DNA of 64,000 bases from Pseudomonas sp. LS-2 (GCF_003605735.1 NZ_QXTJ01000003.1:58907-122906); one strand, 5' to 3'; shown: positions 46,930-56,032, counted from the first letter of the stretch. The notes: generated from the sequence alone by a model not told the origin. Made by a program: numbers and translations.

Positions 46930-48864
46930 ATGAGCAAAGCGGATGCTTTTACCCAGGCAGGAAAAACAGCCGTGTTGCAGAACATTCACGGCACGATGCA
47001 GTTCCTGCAAAAATTCCCGCCATTCAACCAGATGGAGAATGCCCACCTGGGCTATCTGGTAGAACAGTGCCAGCTGCGTTTCTACGCTACGGATGAGAGC
47101 ATCATCAAGCCTGGCGATGGGCCAGTAGAGCACTTTTATATCGTCAAACAGGGTCGCGTCGTTGGCGAACGCCCGCATTCCGCGAAAGGCGGGACCGAGA
47201 CGACGTTCGAAATCACCACCGGCGAATGCTTTCCGCTCGCCGCTCTTTTAGGCGAACGTGCCACCCGCACCGAGCATCTGGCCGCCGAAGACACATTCTG
47301 CCTGCAGTTGAACAAGCAGGCGTTCATCAAGCTGTTCGCACTTTCCAGCACCTTTCGCGATTTCGCCCTGCGCGGCGTCAGCAGTCTGCTCGAACAGGTC
47401 AATCAGCAAGTAAAGCAGAAGGCGGTTGAAACTCTCGGAACCCAGTATTCGCTGAACACTCGCCTCGGCGAACTGGCGATGCGTCACCCGGTGACCTGCT
47501 CGCCCGACATGCCATTACGCGAAGCCGTGAAGCTGATGGACGAGCAGCAAGTGGGGAGCATCGTGATCGTCGATGAGGCCAAATCCCCATTGGGGATCTT
47601 TACCCTGCGCGATCTGCGTCAGGTGGTCGCCGACGTGAATGCCGACTTCGGTCAGCCGATCCGTCACACCATGATTCAGGCCCCGTTTTACCTGAGCCCC
47701 GACGCCAGTGCTTTCGATGCGGCCATTGCCATGACCGAACGGCACATCGCCCATGTTTGCCTGGTCAAGGATCAGAGGGTCTGCGGCGTGGTGTCCGAGC
47801 GCGATCTGTTTTCCCTGCAACGGGTGGATCTGGTGCATCTGGCCCGAACCATCCGCAACGCACCTCGCATCGACTCGCTGAGCAATATGCGCGGCGACAT
47901 CGTGCAACTGGTGGATCGCATGCTGGCCCACGGCGCGTCATCGACTCAGATAACCCAGATCATCACGCTGCTCAACGATCACATGGTGTGCCGTGTGATC
48001 GAGCTGGTGCTAGAGGAAAAAGGCGATCCCGGCATCCCGTTCAGTTGGCTGTGCTTTGGCAGCGAAGGACGACGCGAACAGACGCTCTATACCGATCAGG
48101 ACAACGGCATTCTGTTCGAGGCGAATGACGCCGCGCACGCGGCTGAGATCAGAGGCCTTCTGTTGCCGATCGCCGAACGTATCAATCAGGGTCTGGCGCT
48201 GTGCGGTTTTGCGCTGTGCAAAGGCGGCATCATGGCCAGCAATCCCCAACTGTGCCTGTCGCGGATTGAATGGGCGCGGCGTTTCGGGTCGTTCATTCGT
48301 GAGGCAACGCCGGAAAACCTGTTGTCTTCCAGCATCTATTTCGATTTGAGGGTGGTGTGGGGCGATGAGAGCGGCGGCGAACACCTGCGTCAGAGCATTC
48401 TGGCGCAGGTCGCGGACAACACGTTGTTCCAGCGCATGATGGCCGACAACGCCTTGCGCCAGCGCCCGCCCGTGGGAAGGTTCAAGGACTTCGTGGTCGC
48501 TCGCAAGGGCAGCGAGAAAGACACGCTAGACCTCAAGACACAGGGCCTGACGCCTTTCGTTGATGGTGCGCGCCTGCTCGCTCTGGCCAATGGCGTGGCG
48601 GCCAATAACACCCTTGACCGCCTGCGCCAACTGGTGGCCAGAGAAGTGATCGATCCACTGGATGGCGCAGCCTATGAAGAGGCATATCACTTCATCCAGC
48701 AGACACGCATGCAACAGCATCAGCAGCAGAGTCGACAGAATCTGCCCTATTCCAACCGCATCGATCCCGATGTACTCAACCATCTGGATCGCAGAATCCT
48801 GCGCGAATCGTTCCGCCAGGCGCAGCGCCTGCAAACGAGCCTCACCGTGCGTTATCAACTTTAA
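46930..48864 (+). CDS. cNMP-binding/CBS/DUF294 nucleotidyltransferase-like protein
   Basis: The ATG at 46930 (MSKADAFTQAG) gives 644 residues. A cyclic-nucleotide-binding fold spans about residues 25-140, two CBS motifs about 160-290 (MRHPVTCSPDMPLREAVKLMDEQQVGSIVIVDE), a GlnD-like nucleotidyltransferase site about 360-400 (GSEGRREQTLYTDQDNGILF) and a C-terminal DUF294 helical domain. Such proteins are thought to sense nucleotides and modify a partner, but no substrate is established. The exonuclease gene follows after 10 nt, so they form an operon. Confidence 0.92.
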   Translation: MSKADAFTQAGKTAVLQNIHGTMQFLQKFPPFNQMENAHLGYLVEQCQLRFYATDESIIKPGDGPVEHFYIVKQGRVVGERPHSAKGGTETTFEITTGECFPLAALLGERATRTEHLAAEDTFCLQLNKQAFIKLFALSSTFRDFALRGVSSLLEQVNQQVKQKAVETLGTQYSLNTRLGELAMRHPVTCSPDMPLREAVKLMDEQQVGSIVIVDEAKSPLGIFTLRDLRQVVADVNADFGQPIRHTMIQAPFYLSPDASAFDAAIAMTERHIAHVCLVKDQRVCGVVSERDLFSLQRVDLVHLARTIRNAPRIDSLSNMRGDIVQLVDRMLAHGASSTQITQIITLLNDHMVCRVIELVLEEKGDPGIPFSWLCFGSEGRREQTLYTDQDNGILFEANDAAHAAEIRGLLLPIAERINQGLALCGFALCKGGIMASNPQLCLSRIEWARRFGSFIREATPENLLSSSIYFDLRVVWGDESGGEHLRQSILAQVADNTLFQRMMADNALRQRPPVGRFKDFVVARKGSEKDTLDLKTQGLTPFVDGARLLALANGVAANNTLDRLRQLVAREVIDPLDGAAYEEAYHFIQQTRMQQHQQQSRQNLPYSNRIDPDVLNHLDRRILRESFRQAQRLQTSLTVRYQL

Positions 48865-48874
48865 GCGACAGAAC

Positions 48875-49594
48875 ATGAACCTGTTTCAATGGCTCAAACC
48901 CCCGCGGCGCAACAAGGTGCCGGACCTGACACCCGAGCAGTTGCGGCGCCTGGACGGGCTACCCAATCCGTCTGTCTTCGATGAAAAGCCGTTGCGTCGA
49001 CAGCGCTGGGTGGTCCTGGATCTGGAAACCAGCGGCCTGAACATGAACCGCGACGAGGTACTGTCCATTGGCGCGGTGGTCATCGAAGACGGCGCCATCG
49101 ATCTCGGCCAGCAGTTCGAGCGCACATTGCTGCGTCCCGATCACAAGCTCAGCCCCAGTGTGTTGATTCATGGGCTGGGGCCAAGCGCGATTGCGGCGGG
49201 AAGCGAGCCCGTCGATGCGCTGCTGGACTTCATGGAGTTTGTGGGAAGCTCACCGTTGTTGGCGTTCCATGCTCCCTTCGATCAACACATGATCGGGCGC
49301 GCATTGAAGGAAAGCCTGGGTTACCGCCTGCAACATCCATTTCTGGATGTGGCGGAGATCGCGCCCTTGCTCTTTCCTCAGGCCTGTCTGCGTCAGGCAG
49401 GGCTTGACGACTGGACCGGGTTTTTCGGGCTGCACGCCGAAGAGCGGCATCACGCCAGCGCCGACGCGCTGGTGACGGCGGAACTGGCGCTGATCCTCTT
49501 CAGCCACGCAAGGCGCCAGGATATGGACAGCCCGGCACGTCTGGAACAGTGCCTGGCGAAGTGGCGACGCAGGCAGCAATCGCATTCGTTTTGA
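48875..49594 (+). CDS. DnaQ-like 3'-5' exonuclease
   Basis: The ATG at 48875 (MNLFQWLKPPRRNKVPDL) gives 239 residues. The DEDDh motifs are WVVLDLETSGLN (Asp and Glu), LLAFHAPFDQHMIG and the final HHASADALVTAEL (His and Asp). This is an epsilon-subunit-like exonuclease, not the replicative DnaQ, which is longer and lies elsewhere. It is paired with the cNMP/CBS/DUF294 gene, an arrangement I recall from many proteobacteria. The role is unknown. Confidence 0.93.
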   Translation: MNLFQWLKPPRRNKVPDLTPEQLRRLDGLPNPSVFDEKPLRRQRWVVLDLETSGLNMNRDEVLSIGAVVIEDGAIDLGQQFERTLLRPDHKLSPSVLIHGLGPSAIAAGSEPVDALLDFMEFVGSSPLLAFHAPFDQHMIGRALKESLGYRLQHPFLDVAEIAPLLFPQACLRQAGLDDWTGFFGLHAEERHHASADALVTAELALILFSHARRQDMDSPARLEQCLAKWRRRQQSHSF

Positions 49595-49620
49595 TCGGCC
49601 CTCGCCGAGGCAACAGTTAC

Positions 49621-49687
49621 CTGGCAGTCCCGCCTGCCGGCGCAGGCAGTTTCGAAGGCCAAACCGCCGACAAGCCGTGCTGCTACC
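49621..49687. repeat. REP-type inverted pair, diverged
   Basis: CTGGCAGTCCCGCCTGCCGG and the inverted GCCGACAAGCCGTGCTGCTA lie between the exonuclease gene and the sigma-factor operon. Confidence 0.65.
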
Positions 49688-49799
49688 AAAAAAAATCGTG
49701 GCTCTCTAGATCACATTGTTTAAGGACCATTCCTACACAAACCGTTCGGCTCCTTCTGGTAACGACCAATTGCCAGCATTCATTCGCTCTGACACAATC

Positions 49800-49818
49800 G
49801 CGAATAATTCTCGTTAGT
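49800..49818. promoter_or_regulatory. Possible Fur box upstream of the sigma factor
   Basis: GCGAATAATTCTCGTTAGT matches the 19-bp Fur consensus at 11 positions and holds the AAT-n-ATTCTC(A/G)TT pattern seen in pseudomonad Fur sites. It ends 24 nt before the sigma start codon. Confidence 0.55.
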
Positions 49819-49842
49819 TACTTTGTTCTCTTCGGTGCGCTC

Positions 49843-50361
49843 GTGTCGTCACTTCAAAGCCCTCAACACCAGCTTGTCGGAACGCTCTACCGCGACCATC
49901 GCAGCTGGCTGCTGGCGTGGCTGAAGCGTAATGTCGCCTGCCCTCACCGCGCCGAGGATCTGAGTCAGGACACCTTCATCCGCCTGCTGGGGCGTGATCA
50001 GTTGGCCGCCCCTCGAGAACCGCGTGCGTTTCTGGTGCAAATAGCCAAAGGCTTGCTGTTCGATTACTTTCGTCGCACCGCATTGGAACAGGCCTACCTC
50101 ACCGAACTGATGCTAATTCCCGAAGGCGAACAGCCCTGCGTCGAAGAACAGCAACTCATTCTGGAAGACCTCAAGGCCATCGACCGTCTGCTCGGCAAAC
50201 TGTCGAGCAAGGCGCGCGCAGCATTTCTGTATAACCGTCTGGATGGCATGAGCCACGCCGAGATCGCTGGAAAACTCGGTGTTTCGGTGCCTCGTGTACG
50301 CCAGTACCTGGCTCAGGGAATGCGTCAGTGCTACACCGCCCTTTACGGCGAGCCGACATGA
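49843..50361 (+). CDS. fiuI: ECF sigma factor, iron-starvation (FecI/FiuI) type
   Basis: The GTG at 49843 (VSSLQSPQHQLVGTLYRDHRSWLLAWLKR) gives 172 residues. Upstream in-frame sequence runs through the promoter. Region 2 covers about residues 10-75 (AEDLSQDTFIRLL) and region 4 about 110-165 (LSSKARAAFLYNRLDGMSHAEIAGKLGVSVPRVRQYLAQG). It would direct RNA polymerase to the downstream receptor gene when ferrichrome is bound. The symbol rests on gene order and receptor type. Its stop overlaps the FecR start (ATGA). Confidence 0.88.
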   Translation: MSSLQSPQHQLVGTLYRDHRSWLLAWLKRNVACPHRAEDLSQDTFIRLLGRDQLAAPREPRAFLVQIAKGLLFDYFRRTALEQAYLTELMLIPEGEQPCVEEQQLILEDLKAIDRLLGKLSSKARAAFLYNRLDGMSHAEIAGKLGVSVPRVRQYLAQGMRQCYTALYGEPT

Positions 50362-51371
50362 GCATCCCGACCCGCCCCGTTTCTTCGCAAGTGCTGGACG
50401 CTGCCATTGCCTGGCAGTTGTGTCTGGACTGCGGTCAGGGCAGCGAGGCAGAGCGCGAAGAGTTCGCCAAGTGGTATGCCGCCAGCGAGGAACATGCCCG
50501 AGCCTGGATGCAGCTGGGCATGCTCGATCAACGCTTTGTCGGCACCACAGGCCCTGCCCGCTCGGCATTGTTGCGTTCGCGCGAAGGCGTGAGTCGACAG
50601 GTGCGCAAGCTGGGTCGAGGTGTGGCGGGTATCGCTTTGGCGCTGGGGCTGACAATACTTCTCGGCGATCACTATCTGTCATTGAATTACTGGCTGGCCG
50701 ACCAACGTACCGCCACGGGCGAACAGCGGACCATTCGCCTGGCGGACAACACCCTGATTCGCCTTAATACCCACAGCGCCCTGGATGTGAGATTCGACGC
50801 CAAGCAGCGCCGGGTCATTCTTCAGGAAGGTGAAATCTTCGTGGAAACCGGCAGCCACGAGGACCCGCGTCCTTTCATTGTCGAAACCGATGAAGGGCAA
50901 ATGCGGGCACTGGGTACGAAGTTTCTGGTCAAGCGACAGGATGACGGCACGCTGCTGAGCGTCCTGCAATCGGCTGTCGCGGCGCATCCACAGGCGGCAG
51001 GCAGCGAGATGATCTTGCACGAAGGTCAACAGATGCTGATTCAGCGTCAAAGCCTCGGTCCGATGATCGCTCTTGCCCCCGGCGCCGATGCCTGGATGCG
51101 CGGCATGCTGGTGGTAGACAACGCGCCACTCAAGGATGTCATCGCCGAACTCGGCCGATATCGTCAAGGCCATCTGGCCGTAGCATCGGATGTCGCTGAC
51201 CTGCGCATCACCGGCAGCTTCCCGCTGACCGATACCGATCTTGCACTGAAGGCACTGACGCCGACGCTGCCTGTTGCGATCGAACAGCGCACGCATTGGT
51301 GGGTCACGGTGGTCGCCAGTGCTGGTAAGCCCACTGACAAAAGCGAAGCTGCGAAGGCTGCAAAATTGTAA
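50358..51371 (+). CDS. fiuR: FecR-type anti-sigma/transducer
   Basis: This 337-residue protein has a cytosolic anti-sigma part (residues 1-85, with WQLCLDCGQGSEAEREEFAKWYAASEEHARAW), one membrane helix near residues 95-115 (GIALALGLTILLGDHYLSL) and a periplasmic FecR domain (IRLADNTLIRLNTHSALDVRF, ALGTKFLVKRQDDGTLLSVLQ). It relays the signal from the outer-membrane receptor to the sigma factor. It overlaps that gene by 4 nt. Confidence 0.9.
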   Translation: MSIPTRPVSSQVLDAAIAWQLCLDCGQGSEAEREEFAKWYAASEEHARAWMQLGMLDQRFVGTTGPARSALLRSREGVSRQVRKLGRGVAGIALALGLTILLGDHYLSLNYWLADQRTATGEQRTIRLADNTLIRLNTHSALDVRFDAKQRRVILQEGEIFVETGSHEDPRPFIVETDEGQMRALGTKFLVKRQDDGTLLSVLQSAVAAHPQAAGSEMILHEGQQMLIQRQSLGPMIALAPGADAWMRGMLVVDNAPLKDVIAELGRYRQGHLAVASDVADLRITGSFPLTDTDLALKALTPTLPVAIEQRTHWWVTVVASAGKPTDKSEAAKAAKL

Positions 51372-51461
51372 ATCTAAATTATTTTCGATTCGCCCCTATC
51401 ACTTTTCAAATCTCGTTCGGCACATAGGCATTGAGAACAACTTCGACTCAGGAGCCCGCCC

Positions 51462-53897
51462 ATGTCCCGCACGCTTCAAACCCTTCTGCGACCGAGCCTG
51501 CTGGCCGCCGCTGTCGCCCTCGCGGCACCGCTGGCGAGCACGCAACTGATGGCGGCCTCTCAGGCATCCAGCGTCCGCGCTTACGACCTGCCCGCAGCAC
51601 CGCTGTCGACCACGCTGACGCAAATCGCCAGCCAGGCTGGCCTTGCACTGTCGTTGGATCCGTCGCTGGCCGCTGGCCGTACGTCGGCGCCGGTTCAGGG
51701 CCAGTTCGATGCGCCGGGTGCCATGGCCCAAGCGTTGCGCGGCACCGGTTTGCAGCTGAGCCAGACCTCCGCAGGCACCTACAGCCTGATTGCGGCACCA
51801 GAGGGTGTGATGGCGTTGCCTGAGACCAGCATTCAAGGGCGTCAGGACGGTTTTGAAAGTGCATGGGGTCCGACCGAGACGTACGCTGCTACCCGCACCG
51901 CATCCGGAACCAAGACCGACACCGCGCTGATTGAAGCGCCGCGTTCGATCTCGGTTGCGACTCGCCAGCAGATGCAGGACCGTGCAGTACAGAACCTCGA
52001 CGACGCCGTTCGCTACATGCCTGGCGTTGTCGCCAGCAGCTACGGCAGCGACAGCCGCGCCGAGTGGCTGAAAGTGCGTGGCTTTGAGCCAACCCAGTTC
52101 CTCGATGGCCTGCCGCTGCCAAAGGGCGCCTACGTGATGCCGAAGATGGAAACCTGGGACCTGGATCGCGTTGCTCTGCTTCGCGGCCCGGCCTCTTCCG
52201 TTTACGGTCAGACGCCTCCAGGCGGTTTGCTGGATATGGTCAGCCGTCGCCCAGAAGCCGAAGCCAGTCATGAAATCCAGGCCCAGGTCGGCAGCTACAA
52301 CCGCAAACAGATCAGCTTCGATAGCACCGGCAAGATCGATGACGCCGATACCTTCGAATACCGCGTCAGCGGCGTGGTGCGTGACAGCGGGACGTCGGTC
52401 GAGCATATCGACGACAAGCGCTACAACATCGCCCCCAGTCTGACCTGGAACATCAACCCGGACACCAAGCTGACCTTCCTCAGCCAGTTCAACCGGGACG
52501 ATACCGGCATCACCAGCCAGTTCTTGCCGATTCAGGGCACGAAATATCCTTCACCTGCCGGAGAAATCCGCTACCACAAGAACCTCGGTGATCCGGACTG
52601 GGAATTCTACGACAAGACCTATTACTCGCTCGGTTACGCGTTTGAAACCCGCCTGAACGATGTCTGGCAGTTCAAACAGAACCTGCGCTACACCAAAAGC
52701 GATCTGTCGTTCCAAGGCATTACCGCCGGTGGTTTTTACGGGTCCGTTGCAGATGACGGCACTGTTCAGCGCGGCGCTAACGTCGTGAACGAGGACATCA
52801 GCCAGTTCGCGCTGGACAACAACTTTCAGGCCGATTTCGACACCGGCGTGGTCAAGCACACCTTGTTGCTGGGCGCCGACTATCAGCGCGTCAACCACAA
52901 CTACAAGTGGCAGTACGGCAGTGCTCCGACCAGCAATATCATCAACCCGATCTATGGTCAGGACTTCAGCAACGTCTCGTACTCCGCTTTTCAGGACTAC
53001 AACCAGAAGACCGACGACTTCGGCATCTACGTCCAGGACCAACTGGCTCTGGATAACTGGCGTCTGACCCTGGGCGGCCGTCAGGATCTGCTCAAGACCA
53101 AGTCCGAGTTCTACAACACCAGCCAGTCCGACGACCGCACAGACAGCGCCTTCACCGGTAACGCGGCGCTGAGTTATGTATTTGATTCGGGCTTCACACC
53201 TTACGTTTCCTACGCCGAATCATTCCAGGCCGAGCAAGGCGGCGCCAATGGTGTTGCGTTCAAACCCGGCACCGGCAAGCAGTACGAAGTGGGTCTGAAA
53301 TACCAGCCCCCAGGCAGCGACATCATGTTCACAGCTGCAGCCTACGACTTGACCCGTCGAGACATCGTCCTGAGCGACACATTGGGGGTGCAGCGTCCGC
53401 TGGGTGAAGCCAAGGTTCGTGGCTTCGAACTGGAAGCCGTGGGTAACGTCACCGAGAACCTGAAAGTGACGGCGTCCTACACCTACGCCAATAGCAAGAT
53501 GACCAAAGTCACCGACCCGTTGGACAAGAATCGTCCGCTGCCGCTGACACCTGAAAACCAGGCATCGATCTGGGGTGACTACACTTGGCACACTGGGCTG
53601 CTCGACGGCTTCGGCGTTGGCTTCGGCGCGCGTTACATCGGTGAAACCGACAACATCGCTATCGGCAGCTACGGTTTCGTGGCCAATCCGAACTACGGCC
53701 ACAGCAACCCGTACACCGTCTATGACGCTGCCGTTCATTACGACTTGGGCCGCATGAGCAACTCCCTCAAGGGCGTGAGCGTGTCGGTGAACGCCAACAA
53801 CGTCTTCGACAAGGAATACATTTCCACCTGCGAAGGCTTCTATTGCTACTACGGCGATCGTCGCAGCGTGCTCGCAAGCGTGGACTACAAATGGTAA
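51462..53897 (+). CDS. fiuA: TonB-dependent ferrichrome-type siderophore receptor with signalling domain
   Basis: The 811-residue outer-membrane protein has a signal peptide ending near residue 30 (LMAASQA), a secretin/STN signalling domain at about 45-105, a plug domain from about 140 (ALIEAPRSISVATRQQMQDRAVQNLDDAVRYMPGV) and a beta-barrel ending in SVDYKW with the terminal aromatic. The STN domain plus the sigma/FecR pair upstream marks a transducing receptor. It resembles P. aeruginosa FiuA and FoxA; ferrichrome is the most likely ligand but is not proven. Confidence 0.9.
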   Translation: MSRTLQTLLRPSLLAAAVALAAPLASTQLMAASQASSVRAYDLPAAPLSTTLTQIASQAGLALSLDPSLAAGRTSAPVQGQFDAPGAMAQALRGTGLQLSQTSAGTYSLIAAPEGVMALPETSIQGRQDGFESAWGPTETYAATRTASGTKTDTALIEAPRSISVATRQQMQDRAVQNLDDAVRYMPGVVASSYGSDSRAEWLKVRGFEPTQFLDGLPLPKGAYVMPKMETWDLDRVALLRGPASSVYGQTPPGGLLDMVSRRPEAEASHEIQAQVGSYNRKQISFDSTGKIDDADTFEYRVSGVVRDSGTSVEHIDDKRYNIAPSLTWNINPDTKLTFLSQFNRDDTGITSQFLPIQGTKYPSPAGEIRYHKNLGDPDWEFYDKTYYSLGYAFETRLNDVWQFKQNLRYTKSDLSFQGITAGGFYGSVADDGTVQRGANVVNEDISQFALDNNFQADFDTGVVKHTLLLGADYQRVNHNYKWQYGSAPTSNIINPIYGQDFSNVSYSAFQDYNQKTDDFGIYVQDQLALDNWRLTLGGRQDLLKTKSEFYNTSQSDDRTDSAFTGNAALSYVFDSGFTPYVSYAESFQAEQGGANGVAFKPGTGKQYEVGLKYQPPGSDIMFTAAAYDLTRRDIVLSDTLGVQRPLGEAKVRGFELEAVGNVTENLKVTASYTYANSKMTKVTDPLDKNRPLPLTPENQASIWGDYTWHTGLLDGFGVGFGARYIGETDNIAIGSYGFVANPNYGHSNPYTVYDAAVHYDLGRMSNSLKGVSVSVNANNVFDKEYISTCEGFYCYYGDRRSVLASVDYKW

Positions 53898-53923
53898 TCG
53901 TTTAAACTCGTAGCGCTGAAAAC

Positions 53924-53954
53924 AAGGGCCGCCCCTCACAGCGGCCCTTTTTGC
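53924..53954 (+). terminator. Intrinsic terminator after the receptor gene
   Basis: AAGGGCCGC and GCGGCCCTT form a 9-bp stem around CCCTCACA, followed by TTTTGCTTT, 27 nt past the receptor stop. Confidence 0.9.
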
Positions 53955-53978
53955 TTTCGCTTACTCGGTACCTGCACC

Positions 53979-55112
53979 ATGAAAAGCCACACCATCCGTC
54001 GCTGGTCGTTCATCCACACGTGGAGCAGTCTGATCTGCACCTTGTTCTTGCTGATGCTCGCGATCACCGGCTTGCCGCTGGTCTTCCATCACGAGATCGA
54101 ACATCTGCTGGGCGACACCCCGGAGCTCAAAGAGATGCCCGCCAGCACGCCCCGCATGGATCTGCAGCAACTGGTGAGAGCCGCCGAGGCACATCGCCCG
54201 GGCGAGGTTGTGCAGTACTTCGGCTGGGATGAAGACGAACCCAACGGCATGTATGCCTTCATGGGCAAGACTGCAGGCGGCGACCCTAACGATACGCACA
54301 CCTTCATGCTCGATTCGCGCACGGGCGAAGCCGTGGAAACCCCGTCGGCCAACGGCGGTTTCATGAACATCATGCTGCGCCTGCATGTGGACATGTACGC
54401 CGGTCTCCCCGGAAAATTGCTGCTTGCCTTCATGGGCCTGCTGTTCGTGTTGGCGATCATTTCCGGCGTGGTGCTTTACGCGCCTTTCATGCGCCGCCTG
54501 GATTTCGCCACCGTGCGCCCGAACAAGTCGACCCGCGTGCGCTGGCTCGATCTGCACAACCTGATCGGCGTAGTGACGCTGACCTGGGCGTTCGTCGTCG
54601 GGCTGACCGGCGTGCTCAATGCCTGCGCTGACCTTGTGATCGCGCAGTGGCGCAACGATTCGCTGGCAGCCATGGTCGCCCCTTATAAAGACGCCCCGCC
54701 GCTAACCGAACGGGCGCCCGCAACCCATCTGCTGGACATTGCCCAGACAACCGTTCCGGGTTCAGAGCCATCCTTCATTGCGTTCCCGGGATCGCGCTTC
54801 TCGAGCGAGCATCACTATGCGGTGTTCATGAAGGGCAGCACGCATCTGACCTCACATTTGCTGACCCCCGTGCTGATCGATGCCGAAAGCCTGAAAGTGA
54901 CCGCCATCGTCAGCAGCCCGTGGTACATGGACGCGCTGCTGCTTTCACAACCCTTGCACTTCGGCGATTACGGCGGCATGCCGATGAAGATTCTCTGGGG
55001 TGTTCTGGACGTGCTCACCATTATCGTTCTGAGCAGCGGCGTGTACCTATGGTGGGTCCGTCGTCGTGCCGCAGCGACGATGAATGTTCGACAGGCGGTG
55101 GAAGCGGCATGA
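53979..55112 (+). CDS. PepSY-associated transmembrane protein (PiuB-like)
   Basis: The 377-residue inner-membrane protein has four long hydrophobic segments: residues about 8-32 (FIHTWSSLICTLFLLMLAITGLPLVF), 140-165 (LLLAFMGLLFVLAIISGVVLYAPF), 190-215 and the last near 340-360 (LDVLTIIVLSSGVYLWWVRR). A PepSY-like region lies between. Such proteins follow siderophore receptors and are thought to reduce or release iron at the inner membrane. It comes 24 nt after the receptor terminator and overlaps the next gene by ATGA. Confidence 0.9.
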   Translation: MKSHTIRRWSFIHTWSSLICTLFLLMLAITGLPLVFHHEIEHLLGDTPELKEMPASTPRMDLQQLVRAAEAHRPGEVVQYFGWDEDEPNGMYAFMGKTAGGDPNDTHTFMLDSRTGEAVETPSANGGFMNIMLRLHVDMYAGLPGKLLLAFMGLLFVLAIISGVVLYAPFMRRLDFATVRPNKSTRVRWLDLHNLIGVVTLTWAFVVGLTGVLNACADLVIAQWRNDSLAAMVAPYKDAPPLTERAPATHLLDIAQTTVPGSEPSFIAFPGSRFSSEHHYAVFMKGSTHLTSHLLTPVLIDAESLKVTAIVSSPWYMDALLLSQPLHFGDYGGMPMKILWGVLDVLTIIVLSSGVYLWWVRRRAAATMNVRQAVEAA

Positions 55113-55300
55113 CCCGACACAAGAGACACCCGGCTTTCTGGAGAACCTTCGCCAAACCGACCTGGATCGCCTTGCTCACCGCCGTGGGGCTGTTCGCGGC
55201 ATTGTTGGGCGACGACGGCTGGGACGTTCTGTCTTGGGTAGGCATGGCAATTCCGGCTTGGCTTAGCATCAAGGGATTGATGGTGCGCAAGCGGGTTTGA
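55109..55300 (+). CDS. Small membrane protein of the iron-uptake operon
   Basis: The 63-residue product (MTRHKRHPAFWRTFAKPTWI…) has a basic N-terminus and two hydrophobic segments (ALLTAVGLFAALLGDD and VLSWVGMAIPAWLSIKGLM). It overlaps the PepSY gene by 4 nt, so it is translated with it. Similar small proteins follow PepSY genes in other pseudomonads. No function is known; a helper of the PepSY protein is inferred. Confidence 0.85.
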   Translation: MTRHKRHPAFWRTFAKPTWIALLTAVGLFAALLGDDGWDVLSWVGMAIPAWLSIKGLMVRKRV

Positions 55301-55326
55301 TTCACCGAACCCGCGCTGCCACATGA

Positions 55327-55530
55327 TTTACATCCAACAAACTTGCGTCACCGTTAGGGAGCATCGCGGAAAAGATCGCTGGAGCAACATCCGCCTCGGC
55401 GACCAAAAACAGATTGCCGACCTTTCATTCAGGAGACGTCATCGTCAGTATTGATGCCCAAGTGTCAGGTGGCATCGGTCCTCAACGCTCGTCAGCATCC
55501 TTGATCCTGAAAGTGAACGGCGGTCGCTGA
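55327..55530 (+). pseudogene. Open frame without a start, possibly the end of a displaced gene
   Basis: After a stop at 55324 the frame is open for 67 codons to TGA at 55528-55530 with no ATG or GTG start and no ribosome site. The last part reads SGDVIVSIDAQVSGGIGPQ then RSSASLILKVNGGR, which looks protein-like. The stop overlaps the ATG of the following membrane ORF (TGATG), as in a coupled gene pair. I do not recognise the family. It may be the 3' remnant of a gene lost upstream, or chance. Confidence 0.35.
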
Positions 55531-55790
55531 TGGGGACAGGTCTGTCCCTGGCAATTATGTGTTTCGTAATCTGGGGTGTACGTCGAATCACCGTACCAAG
55601 ACTCTATCAGTGCTTGACTGGCTTGGCGCTGATAGTCTTCTACTTCAAGTACGTCATCTCGTGGACTGTTGCAATGGAAGAAGTGCGAGATGCTTACTTC
55701 CTGGATTACGAAACACTGTTATTTGGCATTTTCTATCTGGGAGTAGACCTTGTGATATACAGCTGGTGGCGTGACGACGAGCCAAAGTAG
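55530..55790 (+). CDS. Hypothetical small membrane protein
   Basis: The 86-residue product begins MGTGLSLAIMCFVIWGVRRI. It has three hydrophobic segments (residues about 4-16, 26-45 and 60-79) and ends YSWWRDDEPK. Codon use is more AT-rich than in neighbouring genes (ATGTGTTTCGTAATC). No family was recognised. The ATG overlaps the stop of the preceding open frame, a layout common for toxin/immunity or other coupled pairs. A perfect 12-bp hairpin follows at 55823-55855. It could be a recently gained gene. Confidence 0.6.
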   Translation: MGTGLSLAIMCFVIWGVRRITVPRLYQCLTGLALIVFYFKYVISWTVAMEEVRDAYFLDYETLLFGIFYLGVDLVIYSWWRDDEPK

Positions 55791-55822
55791 CAAATCGCAC
55801 TGCAGCCTCATCAACTGACTGG

Positions 55823-55855
55823 CTTGTCCCACGCTCCCCTCGCGCGTGGGACAAG
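55823..55855. terminator. Perfect 12-bp hairpin after the small membrane ORF
   Basis: CTTGTCCCACGC and GCGTGGGACAAG are exact inverses around a 9-nt loop. No T run follows, so termination is uncertain. The stem shares GCGTGGGA with the repeat at 31916-31936. Confidence 0.55.
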
Positions 55856-56032
55856 CACTGTCCGCCACGCAAGTCATCATATGACTTTCCAGCCATACTC
55901 AAATCCAGCAAGCCTGCGTCCTCCCCGGCCGAGCCTCACGACTCCAATCGCCCTCGATCACCCAAAACCCAGCCCCGATCGTGACAATCGAGTTACATAT
56001 AGAAATACAATCGCCATTCATGGGTATTCCCA

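Noticed and set aside
51372..51461. PvdS/FpvI-type promoter before the receptor gene
   Set aside because: TAAAT at 51375 and CGTT at 51414 are too far apart for the known iron-sigma promoter spacing, so I could not support a specific site.
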